Shown: piece after piece, positions 43,731 to 53,102 of the stretch
How the letters are laid out: every line of letters begins with the position of its first letter
Position numbering within the stretch: the first letter of the stretch is position 1
NCBI GenBank assembly: GCA_039025235.1
Contig: JBCCOS010000008.1
Location: 62,001 to 126,000 of the forward strand
Length of the DNA stretch: 64,000 nt
Direction: 5' to 3'
Source of the DNA: MED-G105 sp039025235
Lineage (GTDB): Bacteria; Pseudomonadota; Alphaproteobacteria; Caulobacterales; Parvularculaceae
Program-made: the position numbers and the translations under genes
Notes under the pieces: model-generated
The model's database searches: none
What the model was told of the DNA's origin: nothing
The model's input: only the letters and a program-made list of their open reading frames with translations

Positions 43731-44660
43731 TCACGCCAAAACCGGGTCAGGCTGTTTGTTTTGTCGGCATGCAGCTGTCAGCGTATTCGCAATCAGCATC
43801 GCAATGGTCATCGGACCAACGCCGCCAGGCACCGGTGTGATGGCACCAGCAATTTCGCAGGCAGCAGCAAAATCAACGTCTCCAACAATCTTGCTTTTGG
43901 ACGATGTGGATCGTTGAGCATCAGTGGTCTTTGTTTTATCGTCTTCTAAGCGATTGATGCCGACGTCAATGACGGTTGCGCCAGGTTTTATCCAATCGCC
44001 AGAAACGAAGTTGGCACGGCCAACTGCGGCGATGAGGATATCGGCATCTCGGGAAAGGCCTGCGATATCCTTTGTTTTGCTATGCGCGATGGTCACGGTA
44101 CAATTCGCTTGCAGAAAAAGTTGGGCGGCAGGTTTGCCGACAATATTTGAGCGCCCCAAAACCACGGCGTGGAGACCTGTCATGTCGGCGCCATGAACGG
44201 ATTTGGCGAGAATAACCGAGCCCGCTGGCGTGCAGGGGACGAGCGCGCTATCAACAGCGCCACTTGCCAGCCGACCAACATTGATAGGATGGAACCCGTC
44301 CACGTCCTTTGCCGGTGATATCAGATCTAGAATCTCAGCCGCATTCAAATGCGGCGGCAAGGGCAGTTGAACGAGGATGCCATGAATTGAAGGATCGTCG
44401 TTGTATTGCCGAATTAACTGCACTAGATCGCCCTGTGGGGTATCGGCCGGGAGAGTCGTCTGAATTGATCGAAAACCGACTTTTTCGGCGGTTCGCCCTT
44501 TGTTGCGGACATAAATTGCGCTGGCTGGGTCCTCGCCGACCAAAACAACCGCAAGGCACGGGGCTATCCCTATCTGTGACTGAAAGTCCGCTGACGCACG
44601 TGCGATGTTGTCGGTTATCGTTGATGCGATGGCTTTCCCATCAATTATTTTGGCCATCAT
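43731..44660 (-). CDS. folD: bifunctional methylenetetrahydrofolate dehydrogenase / cyclohydrolase
   Basis: A 309-residue folate one-carbon enzyme. It has the catalytic Lys/Tyr region AIYVRNKGRTAEKVG, VQLPLPPHL, the PAKDVDGFHPINVG loop, and the NADP fold VVLGRSNIVGKPAAQLFL, with the C-terminal PVPGGVGPMTIAMLIANT. A short insert (EDDKTKTTDAQRSTSSKSK) after GINRLE is unusual. Start ATG 44660 has GAGG six bases upstream. It converges on tRNA-Met. Confidence 0.95.
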   Translation of the reverse strand: MMAKIIDGKAIASTITDNIARASADFQSQIGIAPCLAVVLVGEDPASAIYVRNKGRTAEKVGFRSIQTTLPADTPQGDLVQLIRQYNDDPSIHGILVQLPLPPHLNAAEILDLISPAKDVDGFHPINVGRLASGAVDSALVPCTPAGSVILAKSVHGADMTGLHAVVLGRSNIVGKPAAQLFLQANCTVTIAHSKTKDIAGLSRDADILIAAVGRANFVSGDWIKPGATVIDVGINRLEDDKTKTTDAQRSTSSKSKIVGDVDFAAACEIAGAITPVPGGVGPMTIAMLIANTLTAACRQNKQPDPVLA

Positions 44661-44731
44661 CAATTACCTCGTCATGATCTGGATGCCGAAAACCACAGAC
44701 CCAAACTCTCACCGCTGACGTTATTCTGATT

Positions 44732-45595
44732 TCAAATGAAACGCGAGACCACATCCTTGTAGGATCGCGAAAGCTTTAGCTGGGTCCCATTGCGTAAAGT
44801 AACGAAATATTCGCCATTTGAATGTGGGTTCAACTCTTGGACCATGTTCACATTGACTATTGCCGACCGATGAATGCGTTGGAAACGAGATGGGTCTAGG
44901 CGCTGCTGCAAGGTCTTCATCGTCTCTCTGATGATATGGGTCTGACCGTTGGCATGAACGACCATATAATCGCCTGCCGCATCAATCCACTCAATGTCTT
45001 CAGCGTTAAGAATGACAACTTTAGCACCATCCTTGAAGCTTAGGCGTTCAGCGAAGCGGTCTTTGTCGAGCCATGCTGTGTCCTCTATCAGTTCTTTAAT
45101 ACGGTCTTGGTCTTTCTCTTTAAGAGAAGAGAGTAATTCCACCAGCTTTGATTCGCGTTTTGCAGCTGTCCTGCTTTTAATAGCGTCACGGGCACGATGC
45201 ACCGCTTCTGACAATCGTTCAGGTTCTACCGGTTTCACGAGATAGTCGAGTGCGTTGGCTTCAAAAGCTTCAATTGCGTATTTATCGTAGGCCGTAACAA
45301 AAACCACCAAAGGCGCAGGCCCTCCGATCAGTGCACGAACGACGCCAAAGCCATCAAGTCCGGGCATCTGAATATCGAGAAAAATTAAGTCGGGAGACAA
45401 TCGTTTAATGGTCTTAACGGCGTCTTTTCCGTTCGCGCATTCTGCAATGATCTCTAACTCTGGAAAAGCGTCAAGACGCGCTCTCATCCCCGTATTTGCG
45501 AGTGGCTCATCGTCGACCAAAACAATGGTTATGCGCTCTTGGCCCGGATTTCTATCGTCGATTGGTGTCTCACAATCGTCACCGGTATTATCCAT
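44732..45595 (-). CDS. LytTR-family response regulator
   Basis: A 287-residue regulator. The receiver domain (about 22-140) has the acidic pair in VLVDDEP, the phospho-acceptor in LIFLDIQMPG and Lys in YLVKPVEPERL. A helical linker leads to a C-terminal LytTR DNA-binding domain (about 190-285) with IEWIDAAGDYMVVHANG, RFQRIHRSAIVN and KLSRSYKDVV. Its partner kinase lies immediately upstream (41 bases). Targets cannot be read from the sequence; folD follows by 71 bases but probably forms its own unit because it has its own strong ribosome site. Confidence 0.9.
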   Translation of the reverse strand: MDNTGDDCETPIDDRNPGQERITIVLVDDEPLANTGMRARLDAFPELEIIAECANGKDAVKTIKRLSPDLIFLDIQMPGLDGFGVVRALIGGPAPLVVFVTAYDKYAIEAFEANALDYLVKPVEPERLSEAVHRARDAIKSRTAAKRESKLVELLSSLKEKDQDRIKELIEDTAWLDKDRFAERLSFKDGAKVVILNAEDIEWIDAAGDYMVVHANGQTHIIRETMKTLQQRLDPSRFQRIHRSAIVNVNMVQELNPHSNGEYFVTLRNGTQLKLSRSYKDVVSRFI

Positions 45596-45636
45596 ATCAT
45601 AAAACCGTTCTTTTCATTAATTTGTTTCTCAACAAA

Positions 45637-46860
45637 TTAAATCTGTTCAAAAGGAAACTCGAGCGTCACGCAAAAACCTGCCGGATTGAGCTTGGTCAGT
45701 CGGAATTCTTGATCCTCTCCGTAAAGATGCGCGAGACGATCACGCATATTTACGAGCCCGAGTCCATTGCTAATTCTGTTTTCGCTAAGAAGGTTTTCCG
45801 GTTGATCAGGCGCGAGTGGACCATTATCCCGAACAGCCAAAAGCAATCTATCATCACGACGGCGTGCAATGATCGCGATCTCACCGCCGCTTTCCATCTG
45901 TCCAATGGCATATTTGATCGCATTTTCGATTGCGGGTTGAAGTATCAATGAAGGGACTTGCGCCGCTATGACGCCATCATCAATATCCTTTCTTATGGTC
46001 AACCGATTGCCAAAACGCGTGGCTTCAATTTCCAAATAATGATCAAGTGCCCGTAATTCCTCTGCCAGGGTTGTTTTTTGAAGGGGATCACTATCAAGCG
46101 AATAGCGCAAGAACGACGAGAGTTTCGTGAGCATGGTATTCGCCCGTTCACTATCGTTCGTGAGGACAAGTGTGGAAACAGCATTCAGCGTATTGAATAA
46201 AAAATGAGGATTTAGTTGATACCGCAACATTTTTAACTGCGCCTGCTCGGCCAAACGAGCCGATTGAATCGCTCTTTGTGTTTCATCTCGCAGGGTGAGG
46301 TAGTAGTTCACGCCAAAATAAAAGCCGCCCCAAGATACCAAAAGAAAGAGGTTCGTTGGGATGTCTGGTTGTAAAAGCACAAAGAAATTGTCAGTGCCTA
46401 ATTGCATCACACGACTGGCTAACCAAGCATCGCCGAAAATTCGTTGAAAGGTCAGCGCCTTTGCTGCTGACATGGCGAGAGCGAGTACAAGCGTGGCCCC
46501 GATTGCGATTGTTAGAAGGGCGATCGGTGGCTGACGGCGGGCATATCGAAGAATAGGTCGAAGTACATAGCTTGTTGATAAAATACCAATCAGCGACGAC
46601 GAAACCGAAAAATCTCTCGACGCTGTTGAATAACCGCCCACAAGCGATGAATAGACCACGAAGTGGAATATGAAAAAGCCGCCCCATCCCGCAAATTGGA
46701 GGATCCAGAATAGGCGAGACTTGCTCGCAAAAAACCAGTTCATGGCTTTGCGAAGACGACCGCCTGATGAGAGAAATGGTCCGTCAGCTAAGGTTGGGCC
46801 ACTCACCTGTTTAATTACCTGTGCAGTTTCTTCGTCAGCTGTGGCTTCAGCACTAGCCAT
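45637..46860 (-). CDS. LytS/YehU-type sensor histidine kinase
   Basis: A 407-residue membrane kinase. Four to five hydrophobic helices (about 50-210, e.g. LFWILQFAGWGGFFIFHFVV) are followed by the His_kinase domain with phospho-His in LRYQLNPHFLFNTLNAVSTL, then an HATPase fold (PSLILQPAIENAIKYAI, VRDNGP, NGLGLVNMRDRL). No periplasmic sensor domain is apparent. It is co-oriented with the LytTR regulator downstream. A pair of TTGGTATAAT repeats lies 40-70 bases upstream of its start. Confidence 0.9.
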   Translation of the reverse strand: MASAEATADEETAQVIKQVSGPTLADGPFLSSGGRLRKAMNWFFASKSRLFWILQFAGWGGFFIFHFVVYSSLVGGYSTASRDFSVSSSLIGILSTSYVLRPILRYARRQPPIALLTIAIGATLVLALAMSAAKALTFQRIFGDAWLASRVMQLGTDNFFVLLQPDIPTNLFLLVSWGGFYFGVNYYLTLRDETQRAIQSARLAEQAQLKMLRYQLNPHFLFNTLNAVSTLVLTNDSERANTMLTKLSSFLRYSLDSDPLQKTTLAEELRALDHYLEIEATRFGNRLTIRKDIDDGVIAAQVPSLILQPAIENAIKYAIGQMESGGEIAIIARRRDDRLLLAVRDNGPLAPDQPENLLSENRISNGLGLVNMRDRLAHLYGEDQEFRLTKLNPAGFCVTLEFPFEQI

Positions 46861-47294
46861 CTAGTTGTCTTTCAAAAGCATTCTCAAAATTAATTCAATG
46901 CCAATTGGTATAATACCCAATTGGTATAATAATAAGTGGAATCATTGAGCCATAAACGACCCTAGGAGCCTCTCTAAATCAAGCGTTTTTCGACGAAATG
47001 CTCTCGTAGAGCGATCCGTCGCGGTGTTTCTTGATGCTCAGACATTTTGAATAGACTAGTCCATGTTTTTGCGACCCTGGCACTACGGATCTCAGTTTGG
47101 CAATAAAAGAATTAGCAGAGAAAATAGAGGGTTATCACCGACGAGGATAAAGACCGTAAAAAAGTATAAGGGAAGGAGAGAGCGATAGTTGGTCTAATTT
47201 AAATAGCGTTAGCGGGCATTTTATGCTCTTGAACATCAGGTCTTTCACATATGACTGCATCTGGGAGAAAGACCTTTTAAGAAAGGGATCAGGA
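46861..47294. other. divergent intergenic region (LytS kinase / beta-oxidation operon)
   Basis: About 434 bases containing the promoters of two divergent operons. The kinase-proximal part holds the tandem TTGGTATAAT repeats. Around 47055-47062 is the 8-base palindrome GACTAGTC within TTGAATAGACTAGTCCATG, closer to the fad side. An open frame joins the thiolase gene from 47223, but the first supported start is 47295. No other gene is seen. Confidence 0.45.
46899..46933. promoter_or_regulatory. tandem TTGGTATAAT repeats, operator-like
   Basis: CCAATTGGTATAAT (46901-46914) is repeated at once as CCAATTGGTATAAT (46917-46930), offset 16 bases. Between them TTGGTATAATACCCAA (46905-46920) is a near-perfect inverted repeat. 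TTGGTAT...ATACCAA is the usual shape of FadR/GntR-family operators. The TATAAT parts could also act as -10 boxes. It lies 40-70 bases upstream of the kinase and 365 bases upstream of the thiolase. Confidence 0.5.
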
Positions 47295-48506
47295 ATGACC
47301 GAAGCTTACATCTTTGATGCCGTACGGACTCCACGCGGAAAGGGAAAATCTGACGGCTCCTTACATGAAATTACCCCGGTTAGTCTCGGGACCCAGGTTT
47401 TAAATGCCATTTGCGACCGCAACGATATGGATGGCTCAGCGATTGACGATGTTGCTTTTGGCGTTGTCTCGCCCGTTGGAGAACAAGGTGCCGTCATTAC
47501 GCGATCGGCCGTTCTTCACTCTAAGATCCCAGAAACAACCGCGGCTATTCAAGTCAACCGATTCTGCGCCTCTGGTCTTGAAGCCGTGAATATTGCTGCC
47601 GCTAAAGTGAAGTCCGGCGAGGCTGATCTTGCAATTGGCGGCGGCGTTGAAGCGATGTCCCGCGTGCCAATGGGCTCCGATGGGGGCGCTTTAGCCTCAG
47701 ACCCTAAGATAGCATTCGATACCTATTTTGTGCCGCAGGGCATCTCAGCAGATCTCATCGCAACGAAATATGGTTTCTCACGTGCCGATGCGGATGGTTA
47801 TGCTGTCGAAAGCCAAAAACGAGCGGCACTCTCATGGAAGGAAGGGCGTTTCGAAAAATCAATTGTTCCGGTCCAAGACGTTCTTGGTCTTGAGGTTTTA
47901 AACCACGACGAACATATGCGACCAGAAGCTGATATGCAGTCACTGGGCGCACTTAACCCGTCATTTGCAATGATGGGAGAGAGTTTCGGGTTCAATTCTG
48001 TAGCAATCCAGAAATATCCTGAAATTGAAAAAATCGAGCATATTCATCACGCTGGTAATTCCTCCGGTATCGTTGATGGCGCGGCTGCCGTTTTAATTGG
48101 TTCTAAGGACGCTGGCGACCGGCTCGGATTAAAACCGCGTGCACGAATAAAAGCAGCGGCATCCATTGGATCAGAGCCGACGATCATGCTGACGGGTCCA
48201 GAGTTTGCTGCAGAAAAGGCGCTTACAAGAGCTGGAATGAGTACAAAAGACATCGATCTTTGGGAGCTTAATGAAGCCTTCGCGTCCGTTGTTCTCCGGT
48301 TTATGCAAGCGCTAGATATCGATCATTCAGATATCAATGTGAATGGCGGCGCCATCGCCATGGGCCATCCACTTGGCGCCACCGGTGCGATGATCTTGGG
48401 TACGATGGTCGATGAACTTGAACGATCAAATAAAGAAACTGCACTGGTTACGCTGTGCATTGGTGGCGGTATGGGCACTGCCACCATCATTGAACGCGTC
48501 AATTAA
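47295..48506 (+). CDS. fadA: acetyl-CoA C-acyltransferase (thiolase), beta-oxidation type
   Basis: A 403-residue thiolase. The nucleophilic Cys is in VNRFCASGLEAVN, and GGVEAMSRVPMG, NVNGGAIAMGHPLGATGA and the second active Cys in TLCIGGGMGTA are present. ATG 47295 has AAGGGA six bases upstream, and the family start MTEAYIFDAVRTPRGKGK begins there; a 24-codon extension to 47223 is rejected. The large FadJ-type gene follows 24 bases later, so the two form a beta-oxidation operon releasing acetyl-CoA. Confidence 0.94.
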   Translation: MTEAYIFDAVRTPRGKGKSDGSLHEITPVSLGTQVLNAICDRNDMDGSAIDDVAFGVVSPVGEQGAVITRSAVLHSKIPETTAAIQVNRFCASGLEAVNIAAAKVKSGEADLAIGGGVEAMSRVPMGSDGGALASDPKIAFDTYFVPQGISADLIATKYGFSRADADGYAVESQKRAALSWKEGRFEKSIVPVQDVLGLEVLNHDEHMRPEADMQSLGALNPSFAMMGESFGFNSVAIQKYPEIEKIEHIHHAGNSSGIVDGAAAVLIGSKDAGDRLGLKPRARIKAAASIGSEPTIMLTGPEFAAEKALTRAGMSTKDIDLWELNEAFASVVLRFMQALDIDHSDINVNGGAIAMGHPLGATGAMILGTMVDELERSNKETALVTLCIGGGMGTATIIERVN

Positions 48507-48529
48507 GGGCATAGGGAGCAAAGCTAAGC

Positions 48530-50719
48530 ATGACATACGAAACGATCTCCGTTGATATCGACAACGACGGCATTGCCCTTGTCACAATCGACCTGCCGGG
48601 GCAGTCGATGAATGTTCTTAATGAGCAATTGAATGCGGATCTAACAAATTTCACTGAAGAGCTCGCGCGGAACGACGCCATCAAGGGGGCCGTCTTTGCC
48701 TCTGGTAAAACGTCGGGCTTTATAGCAGGCGCCGATATTAGAATGCTCGCGGATAAAAAGAGTGTTGAAACGCTTGAGAAGGCCTTCGAACTATCCCTTA
48801 AAATGAATCAGACTTTAAGAAAGCTTGAAACCTCAGGGCACCCGACTAAAGCGCTCACTAAGGGTGAAGCCCACGCTAAACCGGTTGCCGCTGCGATTGA
48901 CGGTTTGGCCCTCGGAGGCGGTCTAGAATTAGCACTCGCCTGTCACTATCGGGTGTGTTCGGATAATCCGAAAATCCAACTTGGATTTCCTGAAGTGCAG
49001 ATCGGCCTTTTGCCGGGTGGTGGCGGGACACAGCGTACGCCGCGCCTTATTGGACTGCAAAACGCCGCAATGATGATCATGCAAGGTAAGCCAATCGATG
49101 CTGCAAAAGCTAAAGGCTATGGCCTCATTCACGATATTGTCCCGGCTAGCGACTTGGTTGCAAAAGCAAAAGAGTGGGTAAAGGCAAATCCAAAGACATC
49201 GCAACCTTGGGATAAAAAAGGTTTCAAGTTTCCGGGTGGCGGCGGCGCAATGGATCCACGGAGCGTCCAATTTTTTGCCGCCTCGTCAGCCATGGCGCAG
49301 CGCGAAACGAAACATAATTATCCCGCGGTGGAACATATTCTTTCCTGCCTTTATGAAGGATCCATCGTTTCCTTTGACACTGCTATACGTATTGAGTCGA
49401 AGTATTTCACGAAGCTGCTGGCGAGCCCGCAAGCACAGAATATGATCCGTACATTGTTCGTTAACAAGCAGGCAGCAGAGAAAGGCGAGCAGCGTCCAAA
49501 AGATGTTCCGCTCCAAGATTTAAGAAAAGTCGGTGTTCTCGGCGCTGGCATGATGGGCGCCGGTATCGCTTATGTAACGGCAAAAGGGGGCATGGATGTT
49601 GTGCTTCTGGATCGCTCAATGGAGGATGCTGAGAAAGGCAAAGCATATTCTGAAGGTATTGTTCAAAAAGGCATATCACGCGGCAAGGTGACGAAAGAGA
49701 AAGGCGATGCGCTGTTATCGCGTATTACGCCGACCACAAATTTTGATGATCTCAAAGACGTCGATATGATTATCGAAGCGGTATTTGAAGATCCAGGTGT
49801 CAAAGCGGATGTGATTAAACGGACGGAAGCTGTTATTGGACAGGATGTCATTTTCGCTTCGAATACCTCGACATTACCAATTACAGGCCTTGCAAAAAAT
49901 TCAGAGCGCTCCGACCAATTCATTGGGATCCATTTCTTTTCTCCAGTTGATAAAATGCCACTTGTAGAGATCATTCCTGGAGAAGCATCGGGTGATCGCT
50001 CCTTGGCCACGGCACTTGATTATGTACGCATGATCAAGAAGACTCCTATAGTCGTAAAAGACGTGCGCGGGTTCTATACGAACCGAGTTGTTCCTCCGTA
50101 TTGCAACGAAGCAATATTGATGGTGACTGAGGGCGTTAAACTTCCACTCATAGAAAATGCAGCATCGCAGCTTGGTATGCCCGTGGGGCCGCTCGCGCTT
50201 GTCGATGAAACGTCGCTTGAATTGGCAAAACGCGTTGTTGATTCAACTCAAAAAGAACTGGGCGATGATTATAAACCCAGTGGAACTGAAGACTTTTTAG
50301 AAACAATGGTTGTTAAGCTCGGTCGTCTAGGACGTAAATCTGGAGGCGGGTTTTATGACTATCCAAAAGACGGCAAAAAACACTTTTGGAAGGGTATCAC
50401 TGAATTTTATCCAGAAGCGAGTGAGCAACCGAGCCTCGAAGAAGTAAAAGAGCGTCTATTATATGCACAACTGACGCCGGCCGCTCTTTGCTATGCCGAA
50501 GGGGTTGTGCACGATCCACAGTCTGCTGATCTTGGCGCTATTTTCGGTTGGGGATTTGCACCGTGGACGGGTGGCCCTATGAGCTATATCGACACGATAG
50601 GTATTGAGGAGTATGTGCGGCGGTCTGATAGCCTGGCTCAACGCTTTGGTGAGCGGTTTGCTCCGCCAGTAAGGTTTAGAGAAATGGCGAGCGCTGGAAA
50701 ACGTCTCTACGCTGCGTGA
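48530..50719 (+). CDS. fadJ: multifunctional 3-hydroxyacyl-CoA dehydrogenase / enoyl-CoA hydratase (FadJ/FadB type)
   Basis: A 729-residue fusion. The N-terminal crotonase domain (about 1-200) has the oxyanion segment AGADIRM and GLALGGGLELALACHYR with the catalytic Glu region GFPEVQIGLLPGGGGTQR. The dehydrogenase NAD fold is VGVLGAGMMGAGIAYVTA, then HFFSPVDKMPLVEII (catalytic His), DVRGFYTNRV and GRKSGGGFYDYP. It catalyses the hydration and second oxidation of beta-oxidation. AGGGAG precedes the ATG. A strong terminator follows at 50748. Confidence 0.95.
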   Translation: MTYETISVDIDNDGIALVTIDLPGQSMNVLNEQLNADLTNFTEELARNDAIKGAVFASGKTSGFIAGADIRMLADKKSVETLEKAFELSLKMNQTLRKLETSGHPTKALTKGEAHAKPVAAAIDGLALGGGLELALACHYRVCSDNPKIQLGFPEVQIGLLPGGGGTQRTPRLIGLQNAAMMIMQGKPIDAAKAKGYGLIHDIVPASDLVAKAKEWVKANPKTSQPWDKKGFKFPGGGGAMDPRSVQFFAASSAMAQRETKHNYPAVEHILSCLYEGSIVSFDTAIRIESKYFTKLLASPQAQNMIRTLFVNKQAAEKGEQRPKDVPLQDLRKVGVLGAGMMGAGIAYVTAKGGMDVVLLDRSMEDAEKGKAYSEGIVQKGISRGKVTKEKGDALLSRITPTTNFDDLKDVDMIIEAVFEDPGVKADVIKRTEAVIGQDVIFASNTSTLPITGLAKNSERSDQFIGIHFFSPVDKMPLVEIIPGEASGDRSLATALDYVRMIKKTPIVVKDVRGFYTNRVVPPYCNEAILMVTEGVKLPLIENAASQLGMPVGPLALVDETSLELAKRVVDSTQKELGDDYKPSGTEDFLETMVVKLGRLGRKSGGGFYDYPKDGKKHFWKGITEFYPEASEQPSLEEVKERLLYAQLTPAALCYAEGVVHDPQSADLGAIFGWGFAPWTGGPMSYIDTIGIEEYVRRSDSLAQRFGERFAPPVRFREMASAGKRLYAA

Positions 50720-50747
50720 GCGAAAGTACGAAAGATATTTTTGAGGA

Positions 50748-50773
50748 GGGCGATTGTTTATATCGCCCTTTTT
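50748..50773 (+). terminator. intrinsic terminator of the beta-oxidation operon
   Basis: GGGCGAT (50748-50754) pairs with ATCGCCC (50762-50768), a seven-base loop between them, followed by TTTTT (50769-50773). It is 29 bases past the fadJ stop. Confidence 0.92.
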
Positions 50774-50787
50774 ATTTGGCCGGAATT

Positions 50788-50924
50788 CTAGAGCCGTTCG
50801 TATTAGAATAGTATCGGAACGCGGCTCAAGGTTTTTGTTCTGTCGGTCGAACAATTGTTCGACCTATTGCGGCGTTGATGGACGAGAAGCATTAACTGCA
50901 CACACTTATCCGCGAAGCGCTCTA
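50788..50924. repeat. dispersed intergenic palindromic repeat, copy C
   Basis: Starts CTAGAGC, ends GCGCTCTA. It shares with copy B the palindrome GTCG-TCGAACAATTGTTCGAC and the run GACCTATTGC, and with both A and B the GTTGATGGACG, CACACTTATC and GCGAAG modules. The first hairpin is diverged (TATTAGAATAGTATCGGAACG). The rest of the 50774-51061 gap contains no gene. Confidence 0.85.
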
Positions 50925-51061
50925 AATCCGTTCCGTCTCAAATGGTATCGCTAAACAGCTTTAGGATTTTGTTTTGATTCGTTAAGACGATCCTATCTTG
51001 GACCAATGCGAAGGTTAGTCGCTCAAACTCTTGAATGGTCTCATTATGCAATTGGAATGAA

Positions 51062-51499
51062 ATGCGCTATAGTCGCCCTATGCTTCGATCTTTGGCATCT
51101 GTATTATTCTCAGTCTTTGTTGGCTTAACCTTCGCGAAATTCATTGAAGGTGGCCTGAGCGCCGTTTTTAGTATTCCATCCGCAACGGCCTTTCCACCGG
51201 AGCGACCCATGATTTCTCAATCCCTTGCGATGGTTTTGGCATTTAGTTGGTCGCTCGCGGCATTTGCATCTGCAATGTTGGCCTTATTATTAGCACGACG
51301 CTGGGCACCTTTGGCCTGGCTTTCAGCGGCAACAATTTTCTTCAACAGTCTAATTGTTATGGTTGGGGCAATTGCGCCATGGTTTTTGTGGTTGTTCGCA
51401 ATCGGCGGATCAGTCCTTGGAGCCTATGCAGCAATATATTGTCTCAGTGCCCAATATGAGATGCCGAGTGACAAACCAAAACGTGACTTTAATTTTTAG
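51062..51499 (+). CDS. small uncharacterised membrane protein
   Basis: About 145 residues with four hydrophobic helices (LASVLFSVFVGLTFAKFI, SLAMVLAFSWSLAAFASAML, WLSAATIFFNSLIVMVGAIA, FLWLFAIGGSVLGAYAAIYC) and a charged tail. No family is recognised. Start codons at 51035, 51062 and 51080 are all in frame; 51062 has a weak GGA upstream, and I choose it with low certainty. It lies nine bases before the NUDIX gene, so they are probably co-transcribed. Confidence 0.65.
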   Translation: MRYSRPMLRSLASVLFSVFVGLTFAKFIEGGLSAVFSIPSATAFPPERPMISQSLAMVLAFSWSLAAFASAMLALLLARRWAPLAWLSAATIFFNSLIVMVGAIAPWFLWLFAIGGSVLGAYAAIYCLSAQYEMPSDKPKRDFNF

Positions 51500-51508
51500 A
51501 CTGAAAAT

Positions 51509-52327
51509 ATGTCGCCTTTGAACGAAACAGAAGATCGTCCTATTCGCCCCGCAGCAACGATAATTTTGCTAAGGGATATTAATTCAATCGACAGTCCGGC
51601 TTTCCAAGCCGCAATGATTGAGCGGCATAAAGGGATGGCGTTCGCAGGTGGTGCGACCGTATTCCCAGGCGGCGCAGTTGATCCATCGGATTCTGATAAA
51701 CGGTGGCCATCGCTTTGCGATGGCTTGAGTGCGGATCGAATAATAGCGCGCGGGCAAATTGCTGCTATTCGCGAAGCTTTTGAGGAAATAGGCATTCTCC
51801 TCGCTAGAAATCACGACGAGCAAGGTTTCGTTTCATCGGAAAAGGTTACGGCTCTTCAAGAATGGCGTTCAAGAATAGAGGCCGATGGCGCCCATTTCAT
51901 CAAAATGGTGACGGAAAACAATCTAAGGCTGACGTGTGACAGGCTTGTCTTGTTTGCGCATTGGATTGGTCCACCACATATTTCAAAACGTTACGATACG
52001 CTTTTTTTCGCTGCGCGCGCGCCAACCGATCAAAAGTTGATTCAAGATGGTGTTGAAGCCACATCAGCAACATGGATTTCTCCTAAAAAGGCACTTGACG
52101 ATTTAGAGCAGAATAAACGCCGCATCATTTTTCCGACCGCACGTAACCTTGAACTACTTTGTGTTAAGGAAACAATTGATGAAACGCTCAATTGGGCGAA
52201 CGAAAGAAAGATCGAACCGATTATTCCAGGCGGCGAAATCAAAGACGGCAAACTATATTTGATCCTTCCAGATGGCTTTGGTTATCCCGAAACACGATTT
52301 CTCGCAAAAGAAGCGGTGAACAGTTGA
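51509..52327 (+). CDS. NUDIX hydrolase (NUDT19-like)
   Basis: A 272-residue pyrophosphohydrolase. The N-terminal strand RPAATIILLRD leads into GGATVFPGGAVDPSDSD and, after an insert, AAIREAFEEIGILLAR, which carries the REx2EE core of the Nudix box. The split box with an insert between FPGG and REAFEE is typical of the NUDT19/RP2-like branch, whose members can hydrolyse CoA derivatives; substrate here is inferred at best. It converges on the CPBP protease gene. Confidence 0.85.
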   Translation: MSPLNETEDRPIRPAATIILLRDINSIDSPAFQAAMIERHKGMAFAGGATVFPGGAVDPSDSDKRWPSLCDGLSADRIIARGQIAAIREAFEEIGILLARNHDEQGFVSSEKVTALQEWRSRIEADGAHFIKMVTENNLRLTCDRLVLFAHWIGPPHISKRYDTLFFAARAPTDQKLIQDGVEATSATWISPKKALDDLEQNKRRIIFPTARNLELLCVKETIDETLNWANERKIEPIIPGGEIKDGKLYLILPDGFGYPETRFLAKEAVNS

Positions 52328-52364
52328 TGGGTGTAAATATCATCTGGGTCGTAGTCGCGCTTGT

Positions 52365-53006
52365 TTACACCTTTACCTGTCGCTGCTCGATTTCACGCCG
52401 GGCAATCGCTAATGCGACAAAGTCATAAAGCGCATGGGCTAAAATTGGGACAATCAAAGATCCTGTCAGAACGAATACTATCCCAAAATAACAACCAGCC
52501 GCTCCAGCGATTAAAGCATAAGCGATCGTTCTAGCATGGAGAAGACCGAATAATATATTTGGTATAATGATGGATAATAGTAACGGCCCTTGATTGGAGA
52601 GATACGTCTGAAACACGCCTCGGAAGAGCAATTCTTCGCCAATACCTGCGACAAGGCTTATTAATAGAATTCTAGAAGACGTGAGCTTGAACCCTAGCCG
52701 TGATATGAACTCAATCTGATCTTCTCGAAAACGGAGAAACGGTGGATATGTTGAATTCATAAATGCCTTGAGCAACACCACCATGGGAATAGTCACTGCG
52801 ATACCGTAAACTATAGCAATGGAATAGGGGGGCCCCATATCCAATAATTGAGGGGCTAACGGTACCTCTAGTAACAGGCTAAGAATATAAGCGACACCAA
52901 TGATCACGCAGCCGAAAGAAAGTATGGTCGCAAAAGTACGTTCCTCCGTGTATTTAGAAAACATGGATCGATTTGTAGAAGGATCGTTAGGGGCGCCGTT
53001 AGACAA
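52365..53006 (-). CDS. CPBP-family intramembrane metalloprotease
   Basis: About 213 residues with six to seven helices. The Abi/CPBP motifs are visible: GEELLFRGVFQTYL (EExxxR), NILFGLLHARTIAYAL (first His) and IVPILAHALYDFVALAI (second His/Asp). This is a predicted membrane-embedded protease of the Rce1 fold; roles vary, and substrate is unknown. The frame begins with TTG at 53006; ATG 52964 is an alternative and gives 199 residues. Neither has a good ribosome site. Confidence 0.85.
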   Translation of the reverse strand: MSNGAPNDPSTNRSMFSKYTEERTFATILSFGCVIIGVAYILSLLLEVPLAPQLLDMGPPYSIAIVYGIAVTIPMVVLLKAFMNSTYPPFLRFREDQIEFISRLGFKLTSSRILLISLVAGIGEELLFRGVFQTYLSNQGPLLLSIIIPNILFGLLHARTIAYALIAGAAGCYFGIVFVLTGSLIVPILAHALYDFVALAIARREIEQRQVKV

Positions 53007-53102
53007 TTTACTAAACTCTCAATCTCTCATGTCCACTTTGGAACCGTTCCCAAACGATCAAAAGTCTTGTAAATTCGAACGTCAATTATTGCAGAATTGA
53101 CG

